A stretch of DNA of 64,000 nt. Source: Urophycis tenuis (Eukaryota > Chordata > Actinopteri > Gadiformes > Phycidae). Under the pieces are notes generated by a model. The model was not told the origin of the DNA and did not search any database. It saw only the letters and a program-made list of their open reading frames with translations. The stretch spans positions 452,001 through 516,000 of the forward strand of contig JAXIVH010000065.1 of NCBI GenBank assembly GCA_036785325.1. The letters run 5' to 3'. Of this stretch, positions 12,889 through 23,100 are shown piece after piece. The position numbers and the translations under genes are program-made. Numbering within the stretch: position 1 is the stretch's first letter; each line of letters begins with the position of its first letter.

Positions 12889-14043
12889 CTTATTATTTCG
12901 ACGACCCGTGGGCAAATATAGTCATGCCATACGCCGTTGGAAAGCTTAGATTTCCCCGCTTAAAATGAGCCCATCCGCGAGCAGTCTGGTTGCTCACAGA
13001 CTAAACTGCGTCAGGTTGACTGAAGTCTACCCAGCAGCTAATAACATACCTTCAACGTTTCAATTAACATCAATCTTTCCTTACAGAACACAAATTAATT
13101 AGCTTAGTATTTCAACGACCCATGAGTCAATATAGTCTTGCCATACGCCGTTGGAAAGCTTAGATTTCCCCGCTTAAAATAAGCCCATCCCCGAGCAATT
13201 TGATTGCTCACAGACAAAACTGCGTCAGGTTGACTGAAGTCTACCCAGCAGCTAAAAACATACCTTCAACGTTTCAATTAACATCAATCTTTCCTTACAG
13301 AACAAAAATTAATTAGCTTAGTATTTCAACGACCCTTTGGTGAATATAGTCTTGCCATATGCCGTTGGAAAGCTTAGATTTCCCCGCTTAAAATGAGCCC
13401 ATCCCTAAGCAATTTGGTTGCTCAGAGACAAAACTGCGTCAGGTTGACTGAAGTCTACCCAGCAGCTAAAAACATACCTTCTACGTTTCAATTAAGATCA
13501 ATCTTTCCTTACAGAACACAAATTAATTAGCTTAGTATTTCAACGACCCATGAGTCAATATAGTCTTGCCATACGCCGTTGGAAAGCTTAGATTTCCCCG
13601 CTTAAAATGAGCCCATCCGCGAGCAGTCTGGTTGCTCACTGACAAAACTGCGTCAGGTTGACTGAAGTCTACCCAGCAGCTAAAAACATACCTTCAACGT
13701 TTCAATTAAGATCAATCTTTCCTTACAGAACACAAATTAATTAGCTTAGTATTTCAACGACCCTTTGGTGAATATAGTCTTGCCATACGCCGTTGGAAGT
13801 CTTAGGTTTGCCTGCTTATAATGAGCCCATCCCGGAGCAATTTGGTTGCTCACAGACAAAACTGCGTCAGGTTGACTGAAGTCTACCCAGCAGCTAAAAA
13901 CATACCTTCAATGTTTCAATTAAGATCAATCTTTCAATAAAGAACACAAATTAATTAGCTTAGTATTTCAACGACCCATGAGTCAATATAGTCTTGCCAT
14001 ACGCCGTTGGAAAGCTTAGATTTCCCCGTTTAAAATGAGCCCA
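12889..14043 (+). repeat. 214 bp satellite, array E
   Basis: About 5.4 units. The last two (AGGTTTGCCTGC variant, then CCCCGTTTAAAAT variant) match those that precede block 1, so array plus block were amplified together. Confidence 0.95.
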
Positions 14044-14840
14044 AAATGTATCATTGAAGCCATCATTGAGACTTTTCTTTTTAAATTATACCGCATGAAC
14101 ATGGGTCTGCAATAAAGCTTTATATATATTTATGTGTGTGTGTTTTAATCACTTACCTGGAACGGCATGATCCCACATCGCTGTGAAGGGACGGCGTTAA
14201 CGAGGTGGGCGTGCAACCCCTCGAGAGAGTTGCTGCCTCGCCGGCACATGTACTTGTTCAGTCGGATGCCGTTCTTCACAACCACCTTCACAGAGACATA
14301 CAGCTGTATGCCAGGGGGGTCCTGTAACACACAACCTATTTCAAGGTCCTCATTTATGCTGGTGTCATTTTGAAATGTTACCATATACAAGTTAGAATGG
14401 TTTTGACACACGATGACTGCAGAGACAGCTGCAGGATGGCCGACGAAGCAGGACGGAGGGGGCCTGTTGCTGTGCGGGGAGGACCAGCGGCTGGCGCAGC
14501 AGGCTGACGCAGCAGGAGGCCTCGGCTGGAGGCGGGTGGGCGCAGGAGGCTTCGGCCGGGTGGAGGACGACAACACAGTGGGCTGAACGGGCCGGTTTGG
14601 TGGGAGTCACAGGCTCTGGCTCATCAACAAATAATCTGGAAATATAAAATACACACGTGAACAGTATTGATATTGATATCTTTTATAAGAACACTGTTCA
14701 TACTGTTTACACTTTTTATACAACTGTTTATACAATGTCCATACTGTTTATTTATTAATGTTTATCACTGACAATAAAGGTGACTTGGTATGACTTGTGT
14801 GCTATTTTCTTTCCACAGCCAACAGAACACACATGAATCA
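14044..14840 (-). repeat. Exon-bearing block 4
   Basis: Fourth full copy, slightly shorter because of an internal deletion in the exon. It is followed only by one partial, diverged satellite unit (to about 14925), which is the right edge of the array. Confidence 0.9.
14157..14635 (-). pseudogene. Captured exon, copy 4 (longest open frame)
   Basis: 479 bp, acceptor and donor (CAG then GTAAGT) kept. Here the proline-rich part (PKPPAPTRLQPRPPAASAC) and the QDPPGIQLYV / SLEGLHAHLVNAVP part share one frame over 143 codons, unlike copies 1-3. An extra A near the 5' end, at CCCACCAAACCGG, moves the extreme 5' end into another frame. It is the most informative copy for the ancestral reading frame, and the exon boundary is in phase 0 at the donor. 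Confidence 0.62.
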
Positions 14841-14925
14841 GCTTATTATTTCTACGACCCGTGGGCGAATAGTCATGCCATACACCGTTGGAAAGCTTAG
14901 ATTGCCACGATTAAAATGAGATCAT

Positions 14926-15483
14926 CTGCTACGAGTCATATGCTTGTGTAACCAAACAGTAGAATAATAATTCAGAGTCCTGATAGCAGTTTACTATCCA
15001 TCCCAGGATTTATTAAAAACAATATCTGGGACCAAAGTACATCACACCTCGTAATGGCTTGGAACATTCAAGTATCAAAATATCAATGAGGGTGGTTATG
15101 TATCACAAATGGTATTTAAATGAACATTGAAATACATTGACTTTTTTTTTTTTTTTCAGTGTTTCACTCCATAAACAAACAAACAAAACAAAAGTATCTT
15201 TTCAGGTAAATATCAATTGTCCATTCAGGTAAGTATCAAAAGTTTATCCTTCAAAAAGAAAACAACAAAATGGCTGGCCAGCAAAAATATATATAGAGCT
15301 CTTTTATATTTTGTAGTTGATGTGTATGTAGTGCAAAGGGGGATTTGGGCTAGGACTGTTTGCCTGAAGAAGGGCCAAGGGTGGCGCGAAGACGTCTCCT
15401 CTGCAGCCACCGGGACACCTGGACAGTCTCTCTCCCCTCTCTCTCTCTCTTCTGCAGCCAACCGTCGCGTGCAACGTGTTGGA
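14926..15483. other. Unassigned DNA right of the satellite
   Basis: AT-rich sequence with a T-run at about 15141-15156 (possible antisense poly(A) tail). Short ORFs on both strands around 15217-15570 have no recognisable motif. I see no gene. Confidence 0.5.
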
Positions 15484-15586
15484 CTATCAATGGAAAATTA
15501 CAGTGCTAAGGGTATTGTACCAGAGCACGGAGGCAACGTGTTGAACTGTGCAGTAACCAGGCATCACTGAGCCCGCGATTCCCACT
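15484..15586 (+). repeat. 103 bp direct repeat, copy 1
   Basis: Begins CTATCAATGGAAAATTAC and ends GCGATTCCCACT. It is repeated at 15834-15936 with one visible difference (CAGAGC versus CGGAGC). Confidence 0.95.
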
Positions 15587-15833
15587 CATAACAAGTCACA
15601 TTATGAGTAATTTACACAAGAGTAACAATAAATAACATTTAGAGAAAATAAAAAAATACTTTGCTTCACAGCATAGCTTGATAGCATTCTGCTTCATTCA
15701 AATCACGCAGTATGTGCGTAGCATTACATATCAGCAAATCAATTATCTTAATTTGGCTATTTAGCTCCACTTTGATATATTGAAAACATCAGGGGAACAT
15801 TAACAACATAACATATGAACTATTGAAGCTCAC
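15587..15833. other. Spacer between the two 103 bp repeats
   Basis: 247 bp of AT-rich sequence with no gene or element termini that I recognise. Confidence 0.5.
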
Positions 15834-15936
15834 CTATCAATGGAAAATTACAGTGCTAAGGGTATTGTACCGGAGCACGGAGGCAACGTGTTGAACTGTG
15901 CAGTAACCAGGCATCACTGAGCCCGCGATTCCCACT
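15834..15936 (+). repeat. 103 bp direct repeat, copy 2
   Basis: Second copy of 15484-15586, in the same orientation. Confidence 0.95.
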
Positions 15937-16043
15937 GGAGGCGGAAAACAGCTGGGTGTCGTAAAACAAACTGTCGTGATGCTTCTTAAAGGCCATGCAC
16001 ACAAAATAGAAACGGAACTGATAACAAATCACTCGTTACCCCT

Positions 16044-16135
16044 GGGTTACACTTGCTCAGAGACAAAACGGCGATAGGTTGAATGAAGTCTACCCAGCGG
16101 CTAAAAACATAGCTTCAACGTCAACGGAATCGTTT
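16044..16135 (+). repeat. Isolated, diverged satellite fragment
   Basis: Keeps the order of satellite landmarks (TTGCTCAGAGACAAAACGGCG, then GAAGTCTACCCAGCGGC, then AAAACATAGCTTCAACGT) but differs more than any unit of the array, and it lies over 1 kb outside it. Confidence 0.75.
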
Positions 16136-16317
16136 CTCTTTCTACGAAATCGATACAGCTAAATACATACCTTAACGAAAAGTCGAATTATTAACTCGCA
16201 AAGGATGAAGATCATCAAATTCACCTTAGTTGAATCCTCCGTTGGCAGTGGACAGCAATGACCGTGACTAGTACGTATGAGTCGTAAAAACATTAGGTGA
16301 CGTATTCCGATCCTCGC

Positions 16318-16418
16318 TCAGCGATTGGTCCGTTGAGCGCCGAGCTCTGCTCAGCATCGCTCCGCCATTGGCCGATCGCTGCTCAACTCTGCTCAGCTTT
16401 GGTCAACCATTGGTCGGT
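16318..16418. promoter_or_regulatory. Three tandem CCAAT (ATTGG) boxes, promoter-like
   Basis: ATTGG occurs at 16324, 16367 and 16409, i.e. with spacings of 43 and 42 bp, in a GC-rich segment that is itself an imperfect ~42 bp tandem repeat (CTCTGCTCAGC recurs). ATTGG is the reverse-strand core of the NF-Y site, and evenly spaced NF-Y boxes are common in TATA-less vertebrate promoters. No downstream gene is recognised, so the role is inference. Confidence 0.45.
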
Positions 16419-16792
16419 TAGCGTGAGCTTAGGGACTTGGCGGAGAGTTTGCCTGACGAAGGCGAACGACCCCCCCCCCCCCCCAAGTCCCCATTGCGCA
16501 ACCCTGGGATCGACCAAAAAGGACAAGTACGTCTCGCTGCGGCCCGCGGGAAGGCGCGGTTTGACATCACGCCCCGCCCACATCACGCACAGGTGCCTTC
16601 TGGGATTTGTATGCGCCCGACCGGTACCAGTGCATTATGGGATTTGCTTGCGATTAAACACGATTACGCCGATTATAGTGGTTTATCCATATCCAGTAGG
16701 TGATTTTGTAACCTAACTCTTACGTTTCATTAGAAATAATAAATGGGAACTCCTCAAATCATTCGTTGTGCAGTAGTGAATATATATATATA
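16419..16792. other. CpG-containing unassigned DNA with poly(C)
   Basis: Contains a C-run at about 16470-16485, several CpG sites and a short TA run immediately before the solo LTR. ORFs up to 139 codons (16297-16716) span the promoter-like repeats and show no known motif. Confidence 0.4.
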
Positions 16793-17327
16793 TGTAACAA
16801 GTGTGTATGTTGTGTTATAGATTCCGCCTCAATTCATTTATTGGTTTAGTTTTACTGTATTATGAAAAACAAACACCATACTGTAGTATGGTGTTTGTTT
16901 TTTATTTTGAAAAGTCTTGGGAGTTCGCGCTGTGTCTTTTACGCCGGTTGACACAACGTCCGGTTGTCTGATTTCAACCGGCTAACTGGTGAGTCGCGCT
17001 CCTCGTGGCTCCTGTGTCATATGTTGATATTATTTTGTTTAATTGTAGATATTGCCGCCATACTGTCATAGAAATGTGTTCTATATGATGGATGACAATG
17101 TACATTGCGAGGGTGGGGGGTAGCATCAGCTGATGTGTGGGATGCCCGTTGATATATTACTTATCCGACCACGTTGTGTTCAGGTTTCCATGTGTGAATC
17201 TGACAGTGGCAGCGCCCCCTACTGTTTGTATGTGACACAGGAGAGAATAAAAGTGCCTGTGTGGAGATCAACCCTGTGTCCTGCTTCACCGTTGTCACAC
17301 GATTGAGGCTACTAGCATGAGGCCGGT

Positions 17328-17331
<4 letters not shown>
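16793..17331 (+). mobile_element. Solo LTR in a TA repeat
   Basis: Starts TGTAAC and ends GTTACA (matching inverted ends with the TG...CA termini of LTRs). Length 539 bp. It is flanked by TA-repeat DNA on both sides, compatible with a 4 bp TATA duplication. A polyadenylation signal AATAAA at 17246 lies about 85 bp from the 3' end, as expected for U3-R-U5 layout. It has no coding capacity. The superfamily cannot be assigned without the internal region. Confidence 0.72.
16865..16902. repeat. Perfect hairpin inside the LTR
   Basis: 17 bp arms (AAAAACAAACACCATAC and its exact complement) separated by TGTA. Confidence 0.9.

Positions 17332-17386
<55 letters not shown>
17332..17386. repeat. (TA)n microsatellite
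   Basis: Over 25 TA dinucleotides directly after the LTR; probably the insertion target, since expanded. Confidence 0.95.
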
Positions 17387-17399
17387 CACTACTATATGT

Positions 17400-17506
17400 A
17401 GTGTCCTCTTTGTTTTATTTTATTTTACCTTTTACTTTTTACTGGAGTACTGTGACGAACGTAATTTCCCTCAGGGATCAATAAAGTATGTCTGGCTGTC
17501 TGTCAT
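17400..17506 (+). mobile_element. 3' end of a Rex1-like LINE
   Basis: GTAATTTCCCTCAGGGATCAATAAAG followed by TCTGGCTGTCTGTC matches the tail style of the two longer Rex1-like LINEs in this window (stem-like TTCCCC/GGGGA, AATAAA, then short tandem tail). It carries no coding sequence. Confidence 0.6.
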
Positions 17507-18530
17507 TATACAAGAACTTACACTACACACATCAAACACATCCAGGACGTTACACTATTATACAAATTATATTTCAAGTCTCACTGTCTTTCCTAGAAAC
17601 CAATGAAGAACACACACATTTGATAACAAAGATCATGTAACAGTGAGTTATTCGTTATATATAAAAAATACTACAAAAAACAAACAAACAAACACAACCA
17701 AAACGCTCGTTTCTGGATCAGGGTGTAGGCCTCCTGAAACAGCTCCTCCTTTCACTCTCCTACTTCCATGTTTCGCTGCCTGTTAAACAAAGATCAGAAC
17801 ATTTGGTGCATCCGGTATGTCAGTAATAGATGCTCTTCCAACACATATCTTCTTACACTGCCCGGTCAAAAAAAAGAAAAAGAAAAAAAAAGTTGCACCT
17901 GATTTTAACTAAGCAAAAGGTAAGCCTCTTATTGGATAATTACTGTATGGGACATTTTCTTTCAGCTGGTAACAAGTTATGTATACCCAACTGATGCAAA
18001 TGATGCAAGGACAATATTCTCATTCCTTAAACAACATGTCAAAATTCACATTCCATGAGTGGAGGGTTATTTAATGTATGTTGCCAACAACGCCACCTGG
18101 GGAGTCGCGCCCCAGGAAACAGTTTGTTAGTAGGATTGACTAAGGTCACACAGGTTCGAATCACCACAAGGGCAGAGACAGTGTATGGAAAATTACAAAA
18201 CACTTTATTTTTAATAACACAGCATATGAACCTTCACAATCATAAAATGTGGAAGGTTTGTCGGTTTAATTGTCAAATTTGAAATAGGCCAAATAAGGAG
18301 TAACTAAAGATAAAGGGGAAGACAGAGCTGGGGCTTACCACGGCGACCAAAATCAAAGAAAGGGGGTGAACCAAATACACCCGCACACACACACGCTCAG
18401 GGGGTGAACAAAACCCACCACCAGGGGTGAGGTCGCCGCCTTGGGCCCACAGCACCTGTCAACCAAAGAAAAGCACAAAATATTTAAACCAGGCCTTTAC
18501 AATCAAAACAGACAATAGGAAATCCACAAC
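17507..18530. other. Unassigned DNA
   Basis: No convincing ORF. A tRNA-like word GGTTCGAATC occurs near 18151 without a matching box A at the right distance. Purine-rich A-runs occur near 17870-17892. Confidence 0.4.
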
Positions 18531-18612
18531 ACACACACACACACACACACGCGCGCGCGCCCACACGCACACACACACACGCGCTCACACGCGCTCACAC
18601 GCACACGCACGT
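18531..18612. repeat. (CA)n/(CG)n microsatellite
   Basis: CA dinucleotides with embedded GCGCGC and GCTCACAC variants; the same composition lies beside ZP exon B at 29761-29800. Confidence 0.9.
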
Positions 18613-18640
18613 ACCGTCAGGGTGGGGCCACAGGGCTCCA
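18600..18640 (-). pseudogene. Fragment of the ZP-domain gene (exon B end plus intron start)
   Basis: ACACGCACACGCACGTACCGTCAGGGTGG-type sequence matches 29789-29834 closely. On the minus strand it encodes GVEPCGPTLT where the intact exon has GVESCGTTLT, followed by the same GTACGTGCG donor and microsatellite. It stops abruptly at 18640, where a tRNA-like tandem repeat begins. Confidence 0.75.
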
Positions 18641-18686
18641 CGCTCTTTATGTTGTCATGTCATCAATTGTCTGACTTCTAAGTCAA
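18641..18686 (+). repeat. Partial 157 bp tRNA-like repeat unit, left of the LINE
   Basis: CTCTTTATGTTGTCATGTC to CTAAGTCAA matches the units at 24255-24900. The LINE begins directly afterwards, so the LINE sits inside this tandem repeat. Confidence 0.85.
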
Positions 18687-18886
18687 AGTCTTCGAAGCAG
18701 GAAGTGAGTACGGAGAGCTGAGCGTGTTAGCAGCAGGTGTCGAGTTAGAGCTAGAAGCAAGATATTGTTATTTTCGTTTTTTATATGGTGTTTGTCTAAG
18801 TGTTTTATGTTCGTTTGGTGAGTAGTTCTAGTGTGTTGTTGCGGTTGTTTCCCCCTGCAGCTTAAGCTGTTAGGGGGAGCTGTTGT

Positions 18887-20182
18887 TTGTTTGTTTGCAT
18901 GGCTAATGAGTCATTAGCACGGATGGATACAAGGACAAACGACATAGGAACGGATAAAACAACAATGAGAACGGACAATGGACATAAAATGGACAGACTG
19001 AGAAAAAATGAGAAGGAAATGATTGTCGACGGCCAAGCACAAGCACATGGTGAAGGTGGAGGGTTTGGGGAATCACATGGTGAAAGGGAAGAAGTGTATG
19101 GAGAAGAATTGACTGTAGATGTTGAGGTAGAGGGGAAGGAGCCAATATCCATGATGGATGTTTTGAAGGAAGTAAAAAGAGCATGTGGAGTGGTGGTGGG
19201 ATGCAGAGTGAAAGGAGACAGAAACTATGAAATAACGATGAAGGATGAACGAGGAAAAGAAAAGCTAATGGACGGAGTGAGAGTGAAAGGGGTAATGGTT
19301 CATGCAAAAGACATTATAAACAATGAAATGGTAGTGTCTTTTATAAACTTGCCCGTGTATTTGAAAGATGAGAATATTATTGGGAAAATAATACAGTGGG
19401 GAGTGAAGCCGACATCGGCGATTAGAAGGAGAATGTGGCCGGGGACCGATATAGCAGATGGAACACGTTATTTGAAGGTGAAATTTAATGAAGAGGTGCG
19501 ATCCCTACCATACTCTACAAAGTTTGAAACATTGAGAGGTGCGGAGTACTTCAGAGTCATTCATGACAGACAAATAAGAGTGTGTAAACTGTGCATAAAA
19601 CCGGGACACTTATTCAGAGAGTGCCCGGAATTTAAGTGCTTCCGGTGCAAGCAAACAGGACATTATGCACGAGATTGCGAGGGGAGGAGCGAGACGGAGA
19701 TCGTGGCAGTTCGGGAGGAGGCGGAGCCAGAGGTGGAGAACGGACGAGAGGAGGAGGAGGAGGGGAGCGATCCAAACGAGGAAGGAGACGACGAGGATGA
19801 TGGGAGGAGAGACCAAGGGGAGAAGAAGACGCCGGCTCCAGACCTGAACGTCATCATCGTGGAGGAGGAGCAGCGGGAGACCGAAGGAGAGGACCGGAGG
19901 GGGAGAGGCGGTGATCGAGGAGGGGAGAGCGGGAGAGCGGAGGTGGAGAAGGAGACGAGGAGACCAGACGACAGAGGGGGAGCGAGGAAGGAGCCAGAGG
20001 AGGAGGGGACGGCAGAGAGGAGAACGAACAGCAGGGAGAGGAGACAGGAGGACAGCGAGGAGCTGTCAGATATGGACACCTCCACAGCCCAAAGGATAAG
20101 GGTGAAAAGGAAAGCAGCCCTAGCAGCCGGGAAAGCGAAAATGAGGAACGAAAGGATGAAGGGACTCAGATCAGGAATGTGA
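18887..20182 (+). CDS. LINE ORF1 protein with two CCHC zinc knuckles
   Basis: 431 codons, open. Residues ~1-80 are polar and acidic. Residues ~90-225 form a globular part (MMDVLKEVKRACG, VVSFINLPVYLKDENIIG) compatible with an RNA-recognition fold. Two CCHC knuckles follow at ~232-262 (CKLCIKPGHLFREC and CFRCKQTGHYARDC). The C-terminal ~160 residues are extremely rich in Glu, Arg and Lys. The architecture fits the nucleic-acid-binding ORF1 of Tx1-type LINEs. An alternative start is the Met at residue 5. It lies 15 bp upstream of ORF2. Confidence 0.85.
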   Translation: MFVCMANESLARMDTRTNDIGTDKTTMRTDNGHKMDRLRKNEKEMIVDGQAQAHGEGGGFGESHGEREEVYGEELTVDVEVEGKEPISMMDVLKEVKRACGVVVGCRVKGDRNYEITMKDERGKEKLMDGVRVKGVMVHAKDIINNEMVVSFINLPVYLKDENIIGKIIQWGVKPTSAIRRRMWPGTDIADGTRYLKVKFNEEVRSLPYSTKFETLRGAEYFRVIHDRQIRVCKLCIKPGHLFRECPEFKCFRCKQTGHYARDCEGRSETEIVAVREEAEPEVENGREEEEEGSDPNEEGDDEDDGRRDQGEKKTPAPDLNVIIVEEEQRETEGEDRRGRGGDRGGESGRAEVEKETRRPDDRGGARKEPEEEGTAERRTNSRERRQEDSEELSDMDTSTAQRIRVKRKAALAAGKAKMRNERMKGLRSGM

Positions 20183-20197
20183 GGTAAAAACATAAAA

Positions 20198-23100
20198 ATG
20201 AATTGGGTTATTTTTCTTTGTGCTCTCATGGTCACTGTCACGTCGATAAATGTCAATGGGTTGAGAAATATAGACAAATTAAAAGGAGTTTTGTACGTAT
20301 ACAGAAGCGATATAATATGTTTTCAAGAAACAAACTGGGATGAAGCAAAAATAAAGGAAGTCAAAGAGGTATGGAAAGGTGAAATATACTATAGCAATGG
20401 GGGGATAAACGCGAGAGGAGTCGCAATATTAATAAGAAAGGAGAAAGTGGAAGAGGTAAGAGTAGAATATAAAGATAGTATAGGGAGACTATTAGCGATA
20501 GAATTCAAATATAAAAGGGTTAAATTTAGAATGATTAATGTATATATACCTAACATAGAGAAGGACAAAAGGAAAACCTTAGGGGAATTAAAAGGATTGA
20601 TAACGAAGGAGAGCATTATAGTAGGGGATTTCAACATAAAATGTAGTAGGCTAGATATAGGGAAAGGAGTAGAGTTTAGACAGGAGGGGTCAAGTAGGGA
20701 ATTGTTAGAAATAATGAGGGAGAAGAATCTGATAGATGTATGGAGGGATGAGAACCCGGAGAAGAGAGAGTTTACGCGGAGACAGACGAGGGAGGGAGTT
20801 CTAAAACAGAGTAGGATAGATGTAGTATTAGTAGAGGGAGGGATGAAGGAATATATAGAGGACATAAAGCACCAAAGAAACAGTTTTAGTGACCATGACG
20901 GGGTTAGATTCAGATTTAAAGTAGGGAAAAAAGAGGTAGGGGGAGGGGTGTGGATAATGAATGTGGGGTACATAGAGGAGGAGGAATATAGGAGGCAGAT
21001 GAAGGAAATGTGGGAGAGGGAAAGAGAGAAAAGAGAGGAAAATGGAGAGAGGATGAACATAGGGGAGAGATGGGAAGAAATAAAGGATGAAATTAAAAGG
21101 ATAAGTATAAAATATAGCAAAAAAAGGAAAGAAAAAAGGAAAAGAGAAGAAAATAGACTTAGAATAAAAATGAGAGAGGAAATGGATAGAGCAGAGAGAG
21201 AGGAAGAATATACCATGGAAAACTATATTAAAATCAAAATGGAATTGGAACAATATGAAAGAGAAAAATGCAGAGGAGCAATTTTAAGGGGGAAGGTAAG
21301 ATATGCGATGGAAGGGGAAAAATGTACAAAATATTTTTTGGGACTAGAGAAAGGAAAACAAAGGAAAACATATATACATGAAATACAAAAAAAGGATGGA
21401 GGAATTACGGAGGATTATGTAGAGATACTGGAAACAGTACAGGAATTTTACAAGGATTTATATAAGAGAGAGGGAGTGGATAAAAGGAAGGTAGAAGAGA
21501 TCTTGAATAGTGTAGAGAAAAGGTTGAGTGAGGAAGACAGGGTGTTCTGTGATGGAGAAATCGGAGAAAGAGAAATAAGAGAAGCAATAGAGGGCTTGAA
21601 TAGTGGGAAAAGTCCAGGAAGTGACGGAATAGGTGTGGAGTGGTATAAAATATACAAGAATGAAGTAGTGCCGACTCTGGTGGAGGTGTATAGGGAAATG
21701 GAGAGAACAGGAAGGGTGCAGGAAAGGATGACAGAGGGAATGATCACAGTAATATATAAGAAAGGGAATAAAACAGACCTTAAAAATTATAGACCAATCA
21801 GTTTACTGAATGTGGATTACAAAATATTAACGAAAGTATTAGCAAACAGAATAAAGAGAGTAATAGGTGAAATAGTACAGCCGACACAGTGCTACAGTGT
21901 TCCAGGAAGAGATATAGCAGATACGATAGGGACAGTTAGGGACGTGATAGAGCATATGAAAAGGGAAAGAGGAGGGATAGTGATAGGAATAGACTGGAAC
22001 AAGGCTTTTGACAGGGTAGAACATGAGTTTTTGTTTAAAACATTAGAGAAGTTTGGGTTTGGACATAGGTTAGTGGGGTGGGTAGAAAGACTATATAGGG
22101 ATGTTAGGAGTTGTGTTAAGGTGAATGGGGTAGTGACGGATAACTTTAAAATAGAGAGATCAATAAGACAGGGGTGTCCACTGTCAGCTTTGCTGTATGC
22201 AATATCGGTGGAACCCCTGGCTTTAATAATTAAAAAGATAAGAAGGTAAGAGGGATAGATTTACCATATGGGGGAAAATGTGTGGTGAACCATTATGCTG
22301 ATGATACAACCATAACGGTGAAAGATGGGGAGAGCGTTAAAAGAGTGCTGGTTTTGGTGGAGGACTACAGTAAAGCATCAGGGGCAAAAATAAACAAGGA
22401 CAAATCTGAAATAATGTATATAGGAGAAGTGGACAGAGTGGAGACAGGCTTGAGAGAAGAGGGAAGATATATAACAGTTCTGGGAGTGAATTTAGGCATA
22501 AAGAGTAAAGAGGGGAGAGATGAGACGTGGACAGGGGTGATAAATAAAATCAGAACGGTGTGTATAAGATGGAAAGGGAGGAAGCTAAGGTTGAAAGGAA
22601 AAGTGATAGTGATAAATAGTCTATTGATGTCTGTTTGTGTGTATGTCATGAATGTAATAGAAATGCCAGAATGGGTAATGAATTAACTTAATAGGATAAT
22701 TAATTACTTTATATGGGAGGGAAAAGGGATTAAAATAGCACATAAAACATTGATAGGGAAAAAAGAAAAAGGAGGTCTAAAACTAATAGACCTAGAAACA
22801 AAAAAAAACAGCGCTTAGAATTAAAACTATAACAAAATACATGACAGGTAGGTGGAACTACGGATGGAAGGAACTTATGAAAAAATATATAAATGAGGTT
22901 GGAGGAATGGGGGAATATGTATGGTTCATGGCCTGTAAAAGAACAATGACAGGGGGAATGCCGGAGTACTACAGAGAGGTAATGGAGGCTTGGAGAACCT
23001 TTTTACCTCGGTTAAAGTATGAAAATGAGAATTTAAGCACAATAGCAAATATGCCAATATTTTTGAATGAATACATAAAACATAAGAATAAAACACTATA

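Noticed and set aside
18130..18160. tRNA gene near GGTTCGAATC
   Set aside because: No box A at a proper distance and no foldable acceptor stem.
19663..20277. 204-codon serine-rich minus-strand ORF
   Set aside because: Antisense of the Glu/Arg-rich ORF1 tail; purine-rich sequence gives long open antisense frames.
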